A DNA stretch of 64,000 nt from Methylopila jiangsuensis (GCF_027922305.1 NZ_BSFK01000005.1:496001-560000), one strand, 5' to 3'; numbered from the stretch's first letter, positions 37,350-47,324 are shown. Translations and numbers: made by a program. Notes: generated by a model not told the origin, from the letters alone.

Positions 37350-37384
37350 ACGCTTTTTCAACCATGAAGGGCCACCCTTTGCGC

Positions 37385-37696
37385 ATGATCGTTCGCACCC
37401 GCTGGCGCACCGTCGCCGCCCATCTCGCGCTCTGGCTGACGGCGACCGGAGCGGTCGCCTATTTCAGCCAGCAGGCCTATGTGGGCGCGCACGGGCTGGT
37501 GGCGAGCCGCGAGTTCGAGGCCGAAATCGCCCAGCTCTCCGCCAAGCTCGGCGATCTGAAGTCGACGCGCGCGTCCTACGAGCACCGCATCGAGCTGCTG
37601 AGCTCGGACCGGCTCGATCCCGACCTGCTGGACGAGCAGGCGCGGGTGGACCTCGGCTGGCTGAACGCCAACGACCGGGTCATCCAGTCTCGCTGA
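37385..37696 (+). CDS. ftsB: FtsB/DivIC-like septum formation initiator
   Basis: About 103 aa. One N-terminal membrane helix (AAHLALWLTATGAVAYF) is followed by a coiled coil (SREFEAEIAQLSAKLGDLKS) and the end DPDLLDEQARVDLGWLNAND, the alphaproteobacterial FtsB pattern. It is a bitopic divisome protein, expected to bind FtsL and FtsQ. The start at 37385 fits known family starts; an in-frame ATG at 37364 would add seven residues. It precedes the pdh operon, as in many relatives. Confidence 0.88.
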   Translation: MIVRTRWRTVAAHLALWLTATGAVAYFSQQAYVGAHGLVASREFEAEIAQLSAKLGDLKSTRASYEHRIELLSSDRLDPDLLDEQARVDLGWLNANDRVIQSR

Positions 37697-37924
37697 CGGA
37701 CGAGGGCTTCGCGCGGAGCCGACGCGCTTCGCGCCTGCGGCGCCCAAGAGCCTCAATGGTCTTGCGGCGCACAATCGAATTCGTCCAAAACCCTCTTGCG
37801 ACTTTAGTTTTATAAGGGCACAACCTTCTCAAAGGACCGACGGCGGATAAGGCGCAAGCCTCGATTTGCCCTCAGGCCGCATTAGGTCTCTGCTCAGAAC
37901 GAGACGCATGGGAGGGGAACGTCC

Positions 37925-38959
37925 ATGGCCGCATCCGCTGCGAACGCCGCGCGTTCAAACGCCGACGACGCCGAGACCGTCGAGGCGGGCGACGTCCTCT
38001 CCTTCACCAAGGAGCAGGAGCTTCACGCCTACCGCGAGATGCTGCTCATCCGCCGTTTCGAGGAAAAGGCCGGCCAGCTTTACGGCATGGGCCTGATCGG
38101 CGGCTTCTGCCACCTCTACATCGGCCAGGAGGCGGTCGTCATCGGCATGCAGATGGCGGTGGAGCCCGGCGACCAGGTCATCACCGGCTATCGCGACCAC
38201 GGCCACATGCTGGCCTGCGAGATGGACCCCAAGGGCGTGATGGCCGAGCTCACCGGTCGCCGGGGCGGCTACTCCAAGGGCAAGGGCGGCTCCATGCACA
38301 TGTTCAGCGTGGAGAAGCAGTTCTACGGCGGCCACGGCATCGTGGGCGCGCAGGTCTCGCTCGGCACCGGCCTCGCCTTCGCCAACAAGTACAAGAAGAA
38401 CGGCAAGGTCTCCCTGGTCTATTTCGGCGACGGCGCCTCGAACCAGGGACAGGTCTATGAGAGCTTCAACATGGCGAAGCTCTGGCATCTGCCCGCCGTC
38501 TACGTGATCGAGAACAACAAATACGGCATGGGGACCTCGGTCGAGCGCGCCTCGTCCAACACCAACCTCAGCCAGCGCGGTCTGAGCTTCGACATTCCGG
38601 GCGAGCAGGTGGACGGCATGGACGTGCGGGCGGTGCGCGCCGCCGGCGAGCGCGCCATCGCCCATGCCCGCTCCGGCAAAGGCCCCTACATCCTCGAGAT
38701 GGTGACCTACCGCTACCGCGGCCACTCCATGTCCGACCCGGCGAAGTACCGCTCCAAGGACGAAGTGCAGAAGATGCGCGAGACGCACGACCCGATCGAG
38801 CAGGTCCGCGCCCGCATCCTGAAGAACGAGCAGGCCTCCGAGGACGAGTTGAAGGCGATCGACAAGGAGGTGCGCGACATCGTCAACGCCGCCGCCGAGT
38901 TCGCCAGCAACGATCCGGAGCCCGATCCGTCCGAGCTGTGGACCGACATCCTGCGGTGA
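37925..38959 (+). CDS. pdhA: Pyruvate dehydrogenase E1 component, alpha subunit
   Basis: 344-aa thiamine-diphosphate enzyme subunit. The ThDP motif begins at FGDGASNQG and ends at [13 protein letters not shown]. The phosphorylation-loop-like region [20 protein letters not shown] and [12 protein letters not shown] are present. With PdhB it decarboxylates pyruvate and acylates the lipoyl groups. A GGGAGGGGA ribosome binding site precedes the ATG. First gene of the pyruvate dehydrogenase cluster, 70 bp before pdhB. Confidence 0.97.
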   Translation: MAASAANAARSNADDAETVEAGDVLSFTKEQELHAYREMLLIRRFEEKAGQLYGMGLIGGFCHLYIGQEAVVIGMQMAVEPGDQVITGYRDHGHMLACEMDPKGVMAELTGRRGGYSKGKGGSMHMFSVEKQFYGGHGIVGAQVSLGTGLAFANKYKKNGKVSLVYFGDGASNQGQVYESFNMAKLWHLPAVYVIENNKYGMGTSVERASSNTNLSQRGLSFDIPGEQVDGMDVRAVRAAGERAIAHARSGKGPYILEMVTYRYRGHSMSDPAKYRSKDEVQKMRETHDPIEQVRARILKNEQASEDELKAIDKEVRDIVNAAAEFASNDPEPDPSELWTDILR

Positions 38960-39029
38960 CGCGCGCCTGACCACGACCGGCCGTCCGCCGGCCGAACGAC
39001 AAAAGCCTGAACGCTCAGAGGGACGCCCC

Positions 39030-40439
39030 ATGCCGATCGAAGTCCTCATGCCGGCGCTGTCGCCGACCATGGAGGCGGGAAAGCTCGCCAAGTGGCTGAA
39101 GAACGAAGGCGACTCCGTGAAGGCCGGCGACGTCATCGCCGAGATCGAGACCGACAAGGCCACCATGGAGGTGGAGGCGGTCGACGAGGGCGTGCTCGGC
39201 AAGATCCTCGTCGCCGACGGCTCCGAGGACGTGAAGGTCAACACGCCGATCGCGCTCATCCTCGCCGAGGGCGAGGACGCCTCCGCGCTCAAGGGCGACG
39301 CGTCCAGGTCCGCCGACGCCTCCGGCTCCAAGGCCGAAGAGCAGGCGAAGGCCGAAGCCAAGGCGGACGCGAAACCCGCCAAAGCCGAATCCGCCGCCGC
39401 CAACCCGCCCGCGCCCAAGGCGCTGCCCGAACCCGACGTGCCGGAGGGCACGGAGTTCGTGACCACCACCGTGCGCGAGGCGCTGCGCGACGCCATGCTG
39501 GAGGAGATGAAACGGGACGAGCGCGTGTTCCTCATGGGCGAGGAGGTCGCGGAATATCAGGGCGCCTACAAGATCAGCCAGGGCCTGCTGGAGGAGTTCG
39601 GCGCCGAGCGCGTCATTGACACCCCCATCACCGAGCATGGCTTCGCCGGCGTGGGCGTCGGCGCGGCGCTTGCGGGCCTGAAGCCCATCGTCGAGTTCAT
39701 GACCTTCAACTTCGCCATGCAGGCGATCGACCAGATCATCAACTCCGCCGCCAAGACGCTCTATATGTCCGGCGGCCAGATGGGCTGCTCCATCGTGTTC
39801 CGCGGCCCGAACGGCGCCGCCGCCCGCGTCGCCGCCCAGCACAGCCAGGACTACGCCGCCTGGTACTCGAACGTGCCGGGCCTGACCGTGATCGCGCCCT
39901 ACACCGCCGCCGACGCCAAGGGCCTGCTGAAGGCCGCGATCCGCGACGAGAACACGGTGATCTTCCTCGAGAACGAGATCCTGTACGGTCAGTCGTTCCC
40001 GGTGCCGAAGCTCGACGACTATGTGGTGCCGATCGGCAAGGCCAAGGTGGCCCGACCGGGCAAGGACGTGACGCTGGTCTCCTGGTCCATCGGCATGACC
40101 TATGCGCTGAAGGCGGCTGAAGAGCTGGCGAAGGAGGGCATCGAGGCCGAGGTCATCGACCTGCGCACCATCCGTCCCATGGACACGGAGACCATCGTGG
40201 AGTCGGTGAAGAAGACCGGCCGCCTTGTGACGGTGGAGGAGGGGTGGGCGCAGTCGGGCGTCGGCGCCGAAATCGCGGCCCGCATGATGGAGCACGCCTT
40301 CGACTGGCTGGACGCGCCTGTGGCCCGCGTCACCGGCAAGGACGTGCCCATGCCCTACGCCGCCAACCTGGAGAAGCTGGCGCTGCCGAGCGTCGCCGAG
40401 GTGGTCGAAGCCGCGAAGGCGGTCTGCTACCGCGACTGA
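39030..40439 (+). CDS. pdhB: Pyruvate dehydrogenase E1 component, beta subunit with lipoyl domain
   Basis: 469 aa, longer than the roughly 330 aa of ordinary E1-beta because of an extra N-terminal lipoyl domain (residues 1-80, lipoyl-lysine in [15 protein letters not shown]). An Ala/Lys/Glu-rich linker follows, then the transketolase-like domain ([35 protein letters not shown]). This arrangement is typical of Hyphomicrobiales and relatives. The extra lipoyl domain needs LipA, encoded downstream. Confidence 0.97.
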   Translation: MPIEVLMPALSPTMEAGKLAKWLKNEGDSVKAGDVIAEIETDKATMEVEAVDEGVLGKILVADGSEDVKVNTPIALILAEGEDASALKGDASRSADASGSKAEEQAKAEAKADAKPAKAESAAANPPAPKALPEPDVPEGTEFVTTTVREALRDAMLEEMKRDERVFLMGEEVAEYQGAYKISQGLLEEFGAERVIDTPITEHGFAGVGVGAALAGLKPIVEFMTFNFAMQAIDQIINSAAKTLYMSGGQMGCSIVFRGPNGAAARVAAQHSQDYAAWYSNVPGLTVIAPYTAADAKGLLKAAIRDENTVIFLENEILYGQSFPVPKLDDYVVPIGKAKVARPGKDVTLVSWSIGMTYALKAAEELAKEGIEAEVIDLRTIRPMDTETIVESVKKTGRLVTVEEGWAQSGVGAEIAARMMEHAFDWLDAPVARVTGKDVPMPYAANLEKLALPSVAEVVEAAKAVCYRD

Positions 40440-40453
40440 GAGGAGGGCGGCGC

Positions 40454-40621
40454 ATGCTGGGCCGGATCCTGAAGACCGCCGCCAACGAGGTTCTGCGCCG
40501 CCGCGCGGCGCGCACCGGCTCGGGCCCGCGGCGGCTTCCCCCGACCTCGGCCCGCGAGGCGCAGAACCGCGCCATCCGCCGCCTCGTGCGTATGGCGCTC
40601 GACCGATTCATGAGACGCTGA
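40454..40621 (+). CDS. 55-codon basic protein in the pdh cluster
   Basis: Encodes MLGRILKTAANEVLRRRAAR... ending RLVRMALDRFMRR, a very arginine-rich small protein without a recognisable family. It begins 14 bp after the pdhB stop with an AGGAGGG ribosome binding site just upstream and ends 4 bp before the next start, so position and spacing suggest a real gene. Function is unknown. Its size and composition mean that a chance frame is not excluded. Confidence 0.5.
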   Translation: MLGRILKTAANEVLRRRAARTGSGPRRLPPTSAREAQNRAIRRLVRMALDRFMRR

Positions 40622-40625
40622 GGCC

Positions 40626-41228
40626 ATGAACGCCGACCCCGCCCGTTCCCGCGCCACCTACGCCGACCTGCAGGCGGTTCCCCCGCACCGCGTGGCGGAG
40701 ATCGTGGACGGCGTGCTTGAGACGCATCCGCGGCCGTCGCCGCGGCATGCGGGGGCGGCGCTCGAGCTCGGCGCCGAACTCAGCTTCCCGTTCCAGCGCG
40801 GCCGGGGCGGGCCCGGCGGCTGGATCTTCATGGTGGAGCCCGAGCTGCACCTCGGGCCGAATGTGGTGGTTCCCGATCTCGCGGGCTGGCGGCGCGAAAG
40901 ACTGCCGCGCGAGCCCGAGACCGCCTATGTCGAGACCGCGCCCGACTGGGTGTGCGAGATTCTGTCGCCTTCGACGGAAAAGCTCGACCGTGGCCCCAAG
41001 CGCCGCATCTATGCGGATGCCGGCGTCGGCCATCTCTGGCTGCTCGATCCCCAGACCAAACTGCTCGAAGCCTTCGCGCGCGTTGCGGACGAATGGCTGC
41101 TGCCCGCCGCCATCGGCGAGGGCGAGGAGGTGCGCGCCGCGCCATTCGACGCCATCGGCTTTCCGCTCGACGCCCTGTTCCCGTTCGACGAGCCCATGGC
41201 TCCTCAGAAGCCTTCCGAAGAGGCCTAG
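40626..41228 (+). CDS. Uma2 family (DUF820) putative endonuclease
   Basis: 200-aa protein with the PD-(D/E)XK-like Uma2 core: EIVDGVLETHPRPSPRHA, VVPDLAGWRRERLP (the PD motif), and CEILSPSTEKLDRGPKRRIY with the E, S-P-S-T and K positions, then LWLLDP. The family is structurally nuclease-like, but its biological role is largely unknown. It sits inside the pyruvate dehydrogenase cluster, 4 bp after a tiny gene and 4 bp before pdhC, so it is almost certainly co-transcribed. Confidence 0.9.
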   Translation: MNADPARSRATYADLQAVPPHRVAEIVDGVLETHPRPSPRHAGAALELGAELSFPFQRGRGGPGGWIFMVEPELHLGPNVVVPDLAGWRRERLPREPETAYVETAPDWVCEILSPSTEKLDRGPKRRIYADAGVGHLWLLDPQTKLLEAFARVADEWLLPAAIGEGEEVRAAPFDAIGFPLDALFPFDEPMAPQKPSEEA

Positions 41229-41232
41229 ACTC

Positions 41233-42609
41233 ATGCCCACCAACATCCTGATGCCCGCGCTGTCGCCCACCATGGAGAAGGGCAACCTCGCCAAGTGGCT
41301 GGTGAAGGAGGGCGACGCCGTGAAGTCCGGCGACGTCATCGCCGAGATCGAGACCGACAAGGCCACCATGGAGGTGGAGGCCGTGGACGAAGGCGTCGTC
41401 GGCAGGATCGTGGTGCCGGAAGGAACCTCCGACGTGCCGGTCAACGAACTGATCGCCATCCTGCTGGAGGAAGGCGAGGACGAAAGCGCGCTGAAGGACG
41501 CCGGATCGAAGCCCAAGGCCGAGCCGGCCAAAGCCGAAAAGACGGACGAGGCGAAGTCCGACGCCGCGCCGAAGTCTGAAGCGGCCCCCAAGACCGAAGC
41601 CAAGGCGGAGCCGAAGCCCGCAGCCAACGGCCATGATGCGAGCCGCGACAAGGGCGAGCGCGTGTTCGCCTCGCCGCTCGCCCGCCGCATCGCCAGGGAC
41701 GCCGGGCTCGACCTCAAGGCCATCTCCGGCAGCGGCCCGCATGGCCGGGTGGTGAAGGCGGACGTGGAGCAGGCCAAGGCCTCCGGCGGCGGCAAGGCCG
41801 CTCCGGCCAAGACGGACGCCAAGGCTCCGGACGCCGCGCCTTCCGCCAAGTCGCCCGCGCCGAGCCTGCCCTCGGACGAAGCGATCAAGAAGCTGTTCCC
41901 GGAGGGCTCCTACGAGGAAATCCCCCACGACGGCATGCGCAAGACCATCGCGCGCCGCATGACGGAGGCCCGCCAGACCATCCCGCAGTTCTACGTCACC
42001 GTGGATTGCGAGATCGACGCGCTGCTGGGTCTGCGCGAGCAGATCAACGCCTCGGCGCCCGAGAAGGACGGCAAGCCGGTGTGGAAGGTGTCGGTCAATG
42101 ACATGGTGGTGAAGGCGCTCGGCGTCGCGCTCTCCCAGGTGCCGGACGCCAACGTGTCCTGGACCGAGACCGCCATGCTGCGCCACAAACACGCCGACGT
42201 GGGCGTCGCCGTGGCGCTGCCGGGCAACGGGCTGATCACGCCCATCATCCGCGCGGTGGAGACCAAGACGCTGTCGGTCATCGCGAAGGAAATGAAGGAC
42301 TTCGCCGCCCGGGCCCGGGACCGCAAGCTGAAGCCCGAGGAGTACCAGGGCGGCACCACGGCGGTGTCGAACCTGGGCATGTTCGGCGTCAAGGACTTCA
42401 CGGCGGTGGTGAATCCGCCCCACTCCACCATCCTCGCGGTGGGCGGCGCGGAGAAGCGCCCGGTGGTGAAGGGGGACGAGATCAGAATCGCGACCGTGAT
42501 GAGCCTCACGCTCACCTGCGACCATCGTTCGGTGGACGGCGCGCTCGGCGCGACCTTGATCTCGGCGGTGAAGCGGCTGATCGAGAAGCCCATGGGCCTG
42601 CTGGTCTGA
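41233..42609 (+). CDS. pdhC: Dihydrolipoamide acetyltransferase (PDH E2)
   Basis: 458-aa core subunit. One N-terminal lipoyl domain (lysine in [15 protein letters not shown]), an Ala/Lys/Pro-rich linker, a peripheral-subunit-binding domain (ASPLARRIARDAGLDLKAIS, then GSGPHGRVVKADV), a second linker, and the catalytic acetyltransferase domain with the C-terminal CDHRSVDGALGA (HRxxDG) motif. It transfers acetyl groups to CoA. The first half of its lipoyl domain is nearly identical to that of PdhB, suggesting duplication or conversion. Confidence 0.97.
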   Translation: MPTNILMPALSPTMEKGNLAKWLVKEGDAVKSGDVIAEIETDKATMEVEAVDEGVVGRIVVPEGTSDVPVNELIAILLEEGEDESALKDAGSKPKAEPAKAEKTDEAKSDAAPKSEAAPKTEAKAEPKPAANGHDASRDKGERVFASPLARRIARDAGLDLKAISGSGPHGRVVKADVEQAKASGGGKAAPAKTDAKAPDAAPSAKSPAPSLPSDEAIKKLFPEGSYEEIPHDGMRKTIARRMTEARQTIPQFYVTVDCEIDALLGLREQINASAPEKDGKPVWKVSVNDMVVKALGVALSQVPDANVSWTETAMLRHKHADVGVAVALPGNGLITPIIRAVETKTLSVIAKEMKDFAARARDRKLKPEEYQGGTTAVSNLGMFGVKDFTAVVNPPHSTILAVGGAEKRPVVKGDEIRIATVMSLTLTCDHRSVDGALGATLISAVKRLIEKPMGLLV

Positions 42610-42649
42610 GCCTCTCGCGCCTCCGCGACACCAAGGGAGCCCCCAATCC

Positions 42650-43030
42650 ATGCCTCTCGTCCGCATCTCGCTCCGCGCCGGCCGCGGCGACGACCATAAA
42701 ACCGCGCTCGCAGAAGGCGTCTATGAGGCGCTGCGCGAAGCCTTCGGCGTGCCGGAGAAGGACAAGTTCGTGGTCGTCCACGAGCACGGGTCGTCCGAGT
42801 TCGTCTACGACCCGTCCTATCTCGGCGTGGAGCGGGACGACGATCTGGTGATCATACAGATCACCGCCAACGCCGGCCGCACGCTGGACCAGAAGAAGGC
42901 GCTCTACCGGGCGATCGCCGACAGGCTGGCCGCGAATCCCGGCGTCGCGCCCCGCAACGTGCTGATCAACCTCGTCGAAGTTCAGAAGGAGAACTGGTCC
43001 TTCGGCGACGGCGTGGCGCAATACGCCTGA
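42650..43030 (+). CDS. Tautomerase superfamily protein
   Basis: 126-aa protein starting MPLVRISLRAGR, giving the catalytic N-terminal Pro after Met removal. The body DDHKTALAEGVYEALREAFG and EFVYDPSYLGVERDDDLVII resembles the MSAD (malonate semialdehyde decarboxylase-like) branch, which has about 130 aa rather than 62. The substrate is unknown. It lies 40 bp after pdhC on the same strand and a palindromic repeat separates it from lpdA. Confidence 0.85.
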   Translation: MPLVRISLRAGRGDDHKTALAEGVYEALREAFGVPEKDKFVVVHEHGSSEFVYDPSYLGVERDDDLVIIQITANAGRTLDQKKALYRAIADRLAANPGVAPRNVLINLVEVQKENWSFGDGVAQYA

Positions 43031-43072
43031 CGCTGCGTCCGGACGGCGTCGCGAGGCGCGATCCGGGCAACC

Positions 43073-43165
43073 GTCATGCCGCAAAAGGCTGGCATCCACG
43101 ATTTGCGTCATGGCGGACGCCAGAGCGCTCAAGTCGTGGACGCCCAAGGCAGGCTCGGGCATGAC
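43073..43165. repeat. Dispersed intergenic palindrome, copy 3
   Basis: Begins GTCATGCC...GGCATCCACGATTT and ends GTCGTGGACGCCC...GGGCATGAC. It lies between the tautomerase gene and lpdA. The IS110 target-like motif is present in altered form (CGTGGACGCCC). Confidence 0.8.
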
Positions 43166-43214
43166 GCGAGCGCGAGCTTCCAGACAAGGCCCTGACACCT
43201 TTTAGGAAACGCCC

Positions 43215-44654
43215 ATGTCCGACAGTTACGACATCATCGTCATCGGCGGCGGGCCGGGCGGCTACGTCACGGCGATCCGCGCCGCGCAGCTCGGCTTCAA
43301 GACCGCGGTGGTGGAGCGCGAGCATCTGGGCGGCATCTGCCTCAACTGGGGCTGCATCCCCACCAAGGCGCTGCTGCGCTCGGCCGAAATCTACCACTAT
43401 TTCCAGCACGCCAAGGATTACGGCCTGTCGGCGGAGAAGGTGACGTTCGATCCGGCGGCGGTGGTGAAGCGCTCGCGTGGGGTCTCGGCCCAGCTCAACG
43501 GCGGCGTCGGCTTCCTGCTGAAGAAAAATAAGGTGGACGTGATCTGGGGCGAGGCGACGCTGACCAAGCCCGGCGAGGTCAAGGTGGCTGCGTCCAAGAA
43601 GTCCGTGCAGGGCCCGCCCGCGCCGGCGCCCAAGGGGGCGAAAGGCGAGGGGACCTATGCCGCCAAGCACGTCATCGTCGCCACCGGCGCGCGGCCGCGC
43701 GTGCTGCCGGGGCTGGAGCCGGACAAGAAGCTGGTCTGGACCTATTTCGAGGCCATGGTCCCCGAAACCTTCCCGAAATCGCTGCTGGTGGTGGGCTCCG
43801 GCGCGATCGGCGTCGAATTCGCGAGCTTCTACCGCACCATGGGCGCGGAGGTGACCATCGTCGAGGTGCTGCCGCAGATCCTTCCCGTCGAGGACGAGGA
43901 GATCGCCGCCCACGCCCGCAAGCGCTTCGAGAAGCAGGGCATCCGCATCCTCACCGGCGCCAAGGTGACCAAACTCGACAAGGGCGCGGACGACGTGACC
44001 GCGACCGTCGAGCTCGGCGACGGCAAGACCGAGACGATCAAGGTGGACCGGGTGATCTCCGCGGTCGGCGTGGTCGGCAACATCGAGAATCTGGGGCTCG
44101 AGGCGCTGGGCGTAAAGACCGAGCGCGGCTGCGTCGTCACCGACGGGCTCGGCCGCACCAGCGTGAAGGGCGTCTACGCCATCGGCGACGTGGCGGGGCC
44201 GCCCATGCTGGCGCACAAGGCGGAGCATGAGGGCGTGATCTGCGTCGAAGCCATCAAGGGGCTCGACGTCCACCCCATGGACAAGGCCAGGATTCCCGGC
44301 TGCACCTATTGCCAGCCGCAGGTGGCCTCGGTCGGGCTCACGGAGAAGAAGGCCAAGGAGCAGGGCCGCAAGATCAAGGTCGGCCGCTTCCCCTTCACCG
44401 GCAACGGCAAGGCCATCGCGCTCGGCGAGCCGGACGGCCTCGTCAAGACCATCTTCGACGCCGAAACCGGCGAACTCATCGGCGCGCACATGGTTGGCGC
44501 CGAGGTGACGGAGCTGATCCAGGGCTTCGTGGTGGCGATGAACCTGGAGACCACCGAGGAGGAGCTGATGCATGCGGTGTTCCCGCATCCGACCCTCTCG
44601 GAGATGATGCACGAGAGCGTGCTCGACGCCTACGGCCGCGCAATCCACATCTGA
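43215..44654 (+). CDS. lpdA: Dihydrolipoamide dehydrogenase (E3)
   Basis: 479-aa flavoprotein that reoxidises dihydrolipoyl groups with NAD+. N-terminal FAD site IIVIGGGPGGYVTAIRAA, redox disulfide GGICLNWGCIPTKAL, NAD site VVGSGAIGVEFASFYR, second FAD motif GVYAIGDVAGPPMLAHKAEH, and the C-terminal catalytic HPHPTLSEM-like FPHPTLSEMM. An insertion near residues 117-145 (rich in Lys/Pro/Ala) is common in this subfamily. Last enzyme gene of the pdh cluster. Confidence 0.97.
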   Translation: MSDSYDIIVIGGGPGGYVTAIRAAQLGFKTAVVEREHLGGICLNWGCIPTKALLRSAEIYHYFQHAKDYGLSAEKVTFDPAAVVKRSRGVSAQLNGGVGFLLKKNKVDVIWGEATLTKPGEVKVAASKKSVQGPPAPAPKGAKGEGTYAAKHVIVATGARPRVLPGLEPDKKLVWTYFEAMVPETFPKSLLVVGSGAIGVEFASFYRTMGAEVTIVEVLPQILPVEDEEIAAHARKRFEKQGIRILTGAKVTKLDKGADDVTATVELGDGKTETIKVDRVISAVGVVGNIENLGLEALGVKTERGCVVTDGLGRTSVKGVYAIGDVAGPPMLAHKAEHEGVICVEAIKGLDVHPMDKARIPGCTYCQPQVASVGLTEKKAKEQGRKIKVGRFPFTGNGKAIALGEPDGLVKTIFDAETGELIGAHMVGAEVTELIQGFVVAMNLETTEEELMHAVFPHPTLSEMMHESVLDAYGRAIHI

Positions 44655-44739
44655 TCGGCGACTTTTATTCCTTTCGGGCTGGAACCACAGACAGGCTTCG
44701 GTGTTTTGATCGTGTCGGGACACACAGGGAGTTCAGTCC

Positions 44740-44994
44740 ATGGAAGGCGTCGGTTGGCTTATGGCGATTATTCTCGGCGCGATCGCCGGGTGGATCGCCG
44801 AGCAGATCATGAAATCGGACATGGGTCTGATCATGAACATCATCCTCGGCATCATCGGGGCGGTGGTCATGAACGCCATTCTTCGGGCCGTGGGCGTCAT
44901 CCCGCCCGGCGGCTGGATCTGGCAGTGCATCGTGGCGATCGCGGGCGCCTGTCTGCTGATCTGGGGCTATCGTCTCGTTCGCGGGCGCGGCTGA
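44740..44994 (+). CDS. GlsB/YeaQ/YmgE family small membrane protein
   Basis: 84 aa with three hydrophobic segments and the family pattern LGAIAGWIAEQIMKSDMGLI, then NIILGIIGAVV. The family is annotated as transglycosylase-associated or stress-response membrane proteins of unclear role. Followed by an intrinsic terminator, so it probably closes the pdh-lpdA transcription unit or is a monocistron. Confidence 0.88.
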   Translation: MEGVGWLMAIILGAIAGWIAEQIMKSDMGLIMNIILGIIGAVVMNAILRAVGVIPPGGWIWQCIVAIAGACLLIWGYRLVRGRG

Positions 44995-45044
44995 TCACGG
45001 ACGTTCGTCGGATCGACGGGGCGTCTGGCTTCGTCTAAAGTCGT

Positions 45045-45074
45045 AAGGAGGGCCGCCAAGCGGCTCTCCTTTTT
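45045..45074 (+). terminator. Intrinsic terminator before lipA
   Basis: AAGGAGGGCCGC and GCGGCTCTCCTT pair around a CAA loop with one mismatch and are followed by TTT. It lies 51 bp after the YeaQ-like gene. Confidence 0.88.
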
Positions 45075-45130
45075 CGTTTCCGCCGGCCGGCCGTCGCCGT
45101 TCGGCATGAAGGCAGCAGGGTTCGTTCCCC

Positions 45131-46108
45131 ATGGTCACGGTCCTCGACCGCACGAACGGCGCCGCCCGTCCGCGTCACCCGGAAAAGGCGCACCGGCCGG
45201 AGACCGAACGGCTGAAGAAGCCGGACTGGATCCGCGTGCGCGCGCCCGGCTCGCCGGTGTGGCGCGAGACGCAGGACATCGTGCGTTCGAACAAGCTCGT
45301 CACCGTGTGCGAGGAGGCGGGCTGCCCCAACATCGGCGAGTGCTGGTCGAAGAAGCACGCCACCTTCATGATCCTCGGCGACACCTGCACGCGGGCCTGC
45401 GCCTTCTGCAACGTGCGCACCGGCCTGCCCGAGGCGGTGGACAGGGGCGAGCCCCAGCGCGTGGCCGAGGCGGTGGCGAAGCTCGGTCTGCATCACGTGG
45501 TCATCACCTCGGTGGACCGGGACGACCTCGCGGACGGCGGCGCGCGCCATTTCGCGGAGGTGATCCGCGCCATCCGCGCGACCAGCCCCGGCACCACCAT
45601 CGAGGTGCTGACGCCCGATTTCCTGCGCAAGGACGGGGCGCTCGAGATCGTGGTCGAGGCGCGGCCGGACGTGTTCAACCACAATCTGGAATGCGTGCCC
45701 TCGCTCTATCTGACCGTGCGGCCGGGCGCCCGCTACTTCCACTCCATCCGCCTGCTGCAGCGGGTGAAGGAGCTCGATCCGACCCTGTTCACCAAGTCCG
45801 GCATCATGGTCGGGCTCGGCGAGGAGCGGAACGAGGTGCTGCAGCTGATGGACGACCTGCGCACCGCGGACGTGGATTTCCTCACCGTCGGCCAGTACCT
45901 GCAGCCGACCTCGCGCCATCACAAGGTGGCGCGCTTCGTGACGCCGGACGAGTTCAAGGCGTACGAGACGGTGGCCTACGCCAAGAAGTTCCTGATGGTG
46001 TCGTCCAGCCCGCTCACCCGTTCCTCGCACCATGCGGGCGAGGATTTCGCGAAACTCGTCGCCGCCCGCAACGCGAAGGCGGGAGGCCTGCCCGCCGCGG
46101 CGGAGTGA
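45131..46108 (+). CDS. lipA: Lipoyl synthase
   Basis: 325-aa radical SAM enzyme that inserts two sulfurs into protein-bound octanoyl groups to make lipoyl. It has the auxiliary cluster cysteines [13 protein letters not shown] near residues 58-70 and the radical-SAM triad [10 protein letters not shown] near 85-94, then [11 protein letters not shown] and the C-terminal [11 protein letters not shown] with the conserved RSS serine. It supports the lipoyl domains of PdhB and PdhC directly upstream. It is separated from them by a terminator, so it has its own promoter. Confidence 0.97.
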   Translation: MVTVLDRTNGAARPRHPEKAHRPETERLKKPDWIRVRAPGSPVWRETQDIVRSNKLVTVCEEAGCPNIGECWSKKHATFMILGDTCTRACAFCNVRTGLPEAVDRGEPQRVAEAVAKLGLHHVVITSVDRDDLADGGARHFAEVIRAIRATSPGTTIEVLTPDFLRKDGALEIVVEARPDVFNHNLECVPSLYLTVRPGARYFHSIRLLQRVKELDPTLFTKSGIMVGLGEERNEVLQLMDDLRTADVDFLTVGQYLQPTSRHHKVARFVTPDEFKAYETVAYAKKFLMVSSSPLTRSSHHAGEDFAKLVAARNAKAGGLPAAAE

Positions 46109-46153
46109 CGGCGGGGCGAAAACCATCGCCAGCCCCCGCGCGATTGCTCCTGC

Positions 46154-46249
46154 GTCATGCCCGCGCCTTCGCGCGGGTATCTACGACTTCCCCTTGGTGA
46201 GCGCTTGCGCGCCCAAATCGTGGACGCCCGAGACCTGCTCGGGCATAAC
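46154..46249. repeat. Dispersed intergenic palindrome, copy 4
   Basis: Begins GTCATGCCCGCGCC...GGCGCGGGTATCTACGACTT-like and ends ATCGTGGACGCCCGAG...CTCGGGCATAAC. It occupies the gap between lipA and the nitronate monooxygenase gene and has drifted more than copies 1 and 6. Confidence 0.75.
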
Positions 46250-46337
46250 GGTGAGGCAGCTGCTTGACCTCGCGGATGACGCCGCGGCAGGGCGCGGCTA
46301 GGCTCCCGGTCCCGCTCCGCGCCCGCCAAGGTCTCCC

Positions 46338-47324
46338 ATGCCCATCCCCACGCTGCTCGAAGGCCGACTGACGCTGCCGGTGGTGGCGGCGCCCATGTTC
46401 ATCGTGTCCGGGCCCGATCTGGTGATCGCCCAATGCAAGGCCGGCGTGGTCGGCTCGTTCCCGGCCCTGAACGCCCGGCCGCAGGAGCAGCTCGACCTCT
46501 GGCTGACGCGGATCGAGACCGAGCTTCGCGCGCATGCGGAGGCCAACCTGCAGGCGAAGGTCGCGCCTTACGCGGTCAACCAGATCGTCCACGCCTCCAA
46601 CGCCCGGCTGATGGAGGACATGAAGACCTGCGCCCGCCACCGGACGCCGATCGTCATCACCTCGCTCCGGGCGCCGGGGGAGGTGGCCCGCGCCGTGCAC
46701 GACTGGGGCGGCGTAGTGTTCCACGACGTCATTTCGGTGCGGCACGCGGAGAAGGCGATCGAGGCCGGGGTGGACGGCCTCATTCTGGTGGCGGCCGGCG
46801 CCGGAGGCCATGCGGGGCCGCTGAGCCCCTTCGCGCTGATTCAGGAGGTGCGGGCCATCTATGACGGCCCGATTCTGCTGTCGGGGGCGATCGCGACCGG
46901 CCGAGCCGTGCTTGCCGCGCAGGCCGCGGGCGCCGATCTCGCATATGTGGGCACCCGCTTCATAGCGACTGAGGAAGCGAACGCCGCGCCCGCCTACAAG
47001 CGCATGCTGGTGGAGGGCGCGGCCAGGGACATCGTCTACTCGTCGCTGTTCACGGGCATCGCCGGCAACTACCTGAAGCCCTCGATCGCCGCCGCCGGCT
47101 TGGACCCGGACGCGCTGCCCTCGGGCGACAAGAGCCTCATGGACTTCGCCGGCGCCGAACGGCCGTCCGGCGCCAAGGCCTGGCGCGACATCTGGGGCGC
47201 AGGGCAGGGGCTCGGGGCGATCTCGGACGCGCCCTCCACGGCCGACGTTGTGGCCCGCATGGCGGAGGAATACGCCGCCGCGCGCTCGGACCTCGCCGCC
47301 CGCTCCGCGGCGTTCGGGCGCTGA
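46338..47324 (+). CDS. Nitronate monooxygenase family protein
   Basis: 328-aa FMN TIM-barrel protein. N-terminal LTLPVVAAPMFIVSGPDLVI, the phosphate-binding and active-site stretches GLILVAAGAGGHAGPLSPFA and ILLSGAIATGRAVLAAQAAG, then ADLAYVGTRFIATEEA, match the nitronate monooxygenase (2-nitropropane dioxygenase) family. It may detoxify nitronates. Some members are enoyl-ACP reductases (FabK), but the gene context does not indicate this. Confidence 0.9.
   Translation: MPIPTLLEGRLTLPVVAAPMFIVSGPDLVIAQCKAGVVGSFPALNARPQEQLDLWLTRIETELRAHAEANLQAKVAPYAVNQIVHASNARLMEDMKTCARHRTPIVITSLRAPGEVARAVHDWGGVVFHDVISVRHAEKAIEAGVDGLILVAAGAGGHAGPLSPFALIQEVRAIYDGPILLSGAIATGRAVLAAQAAGADLAYVGTRFIATEEANAAPAYKRMLVEGAARDIVYSSLFTGIAGNYLKPSIAAAGLDPDALPSGDKSLMDFAGAERPSGAKAWRDIWGAGQGLGAISDAPSTADVVARMAEEYAAARSDLAARSAAFGR

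Noticed and set aside
37796-37816. Promoter TTGCGA/TATAAG before pdhA
   Set aside because: The spacer is only about 9 bp, too short for a sigma-70 promoter.
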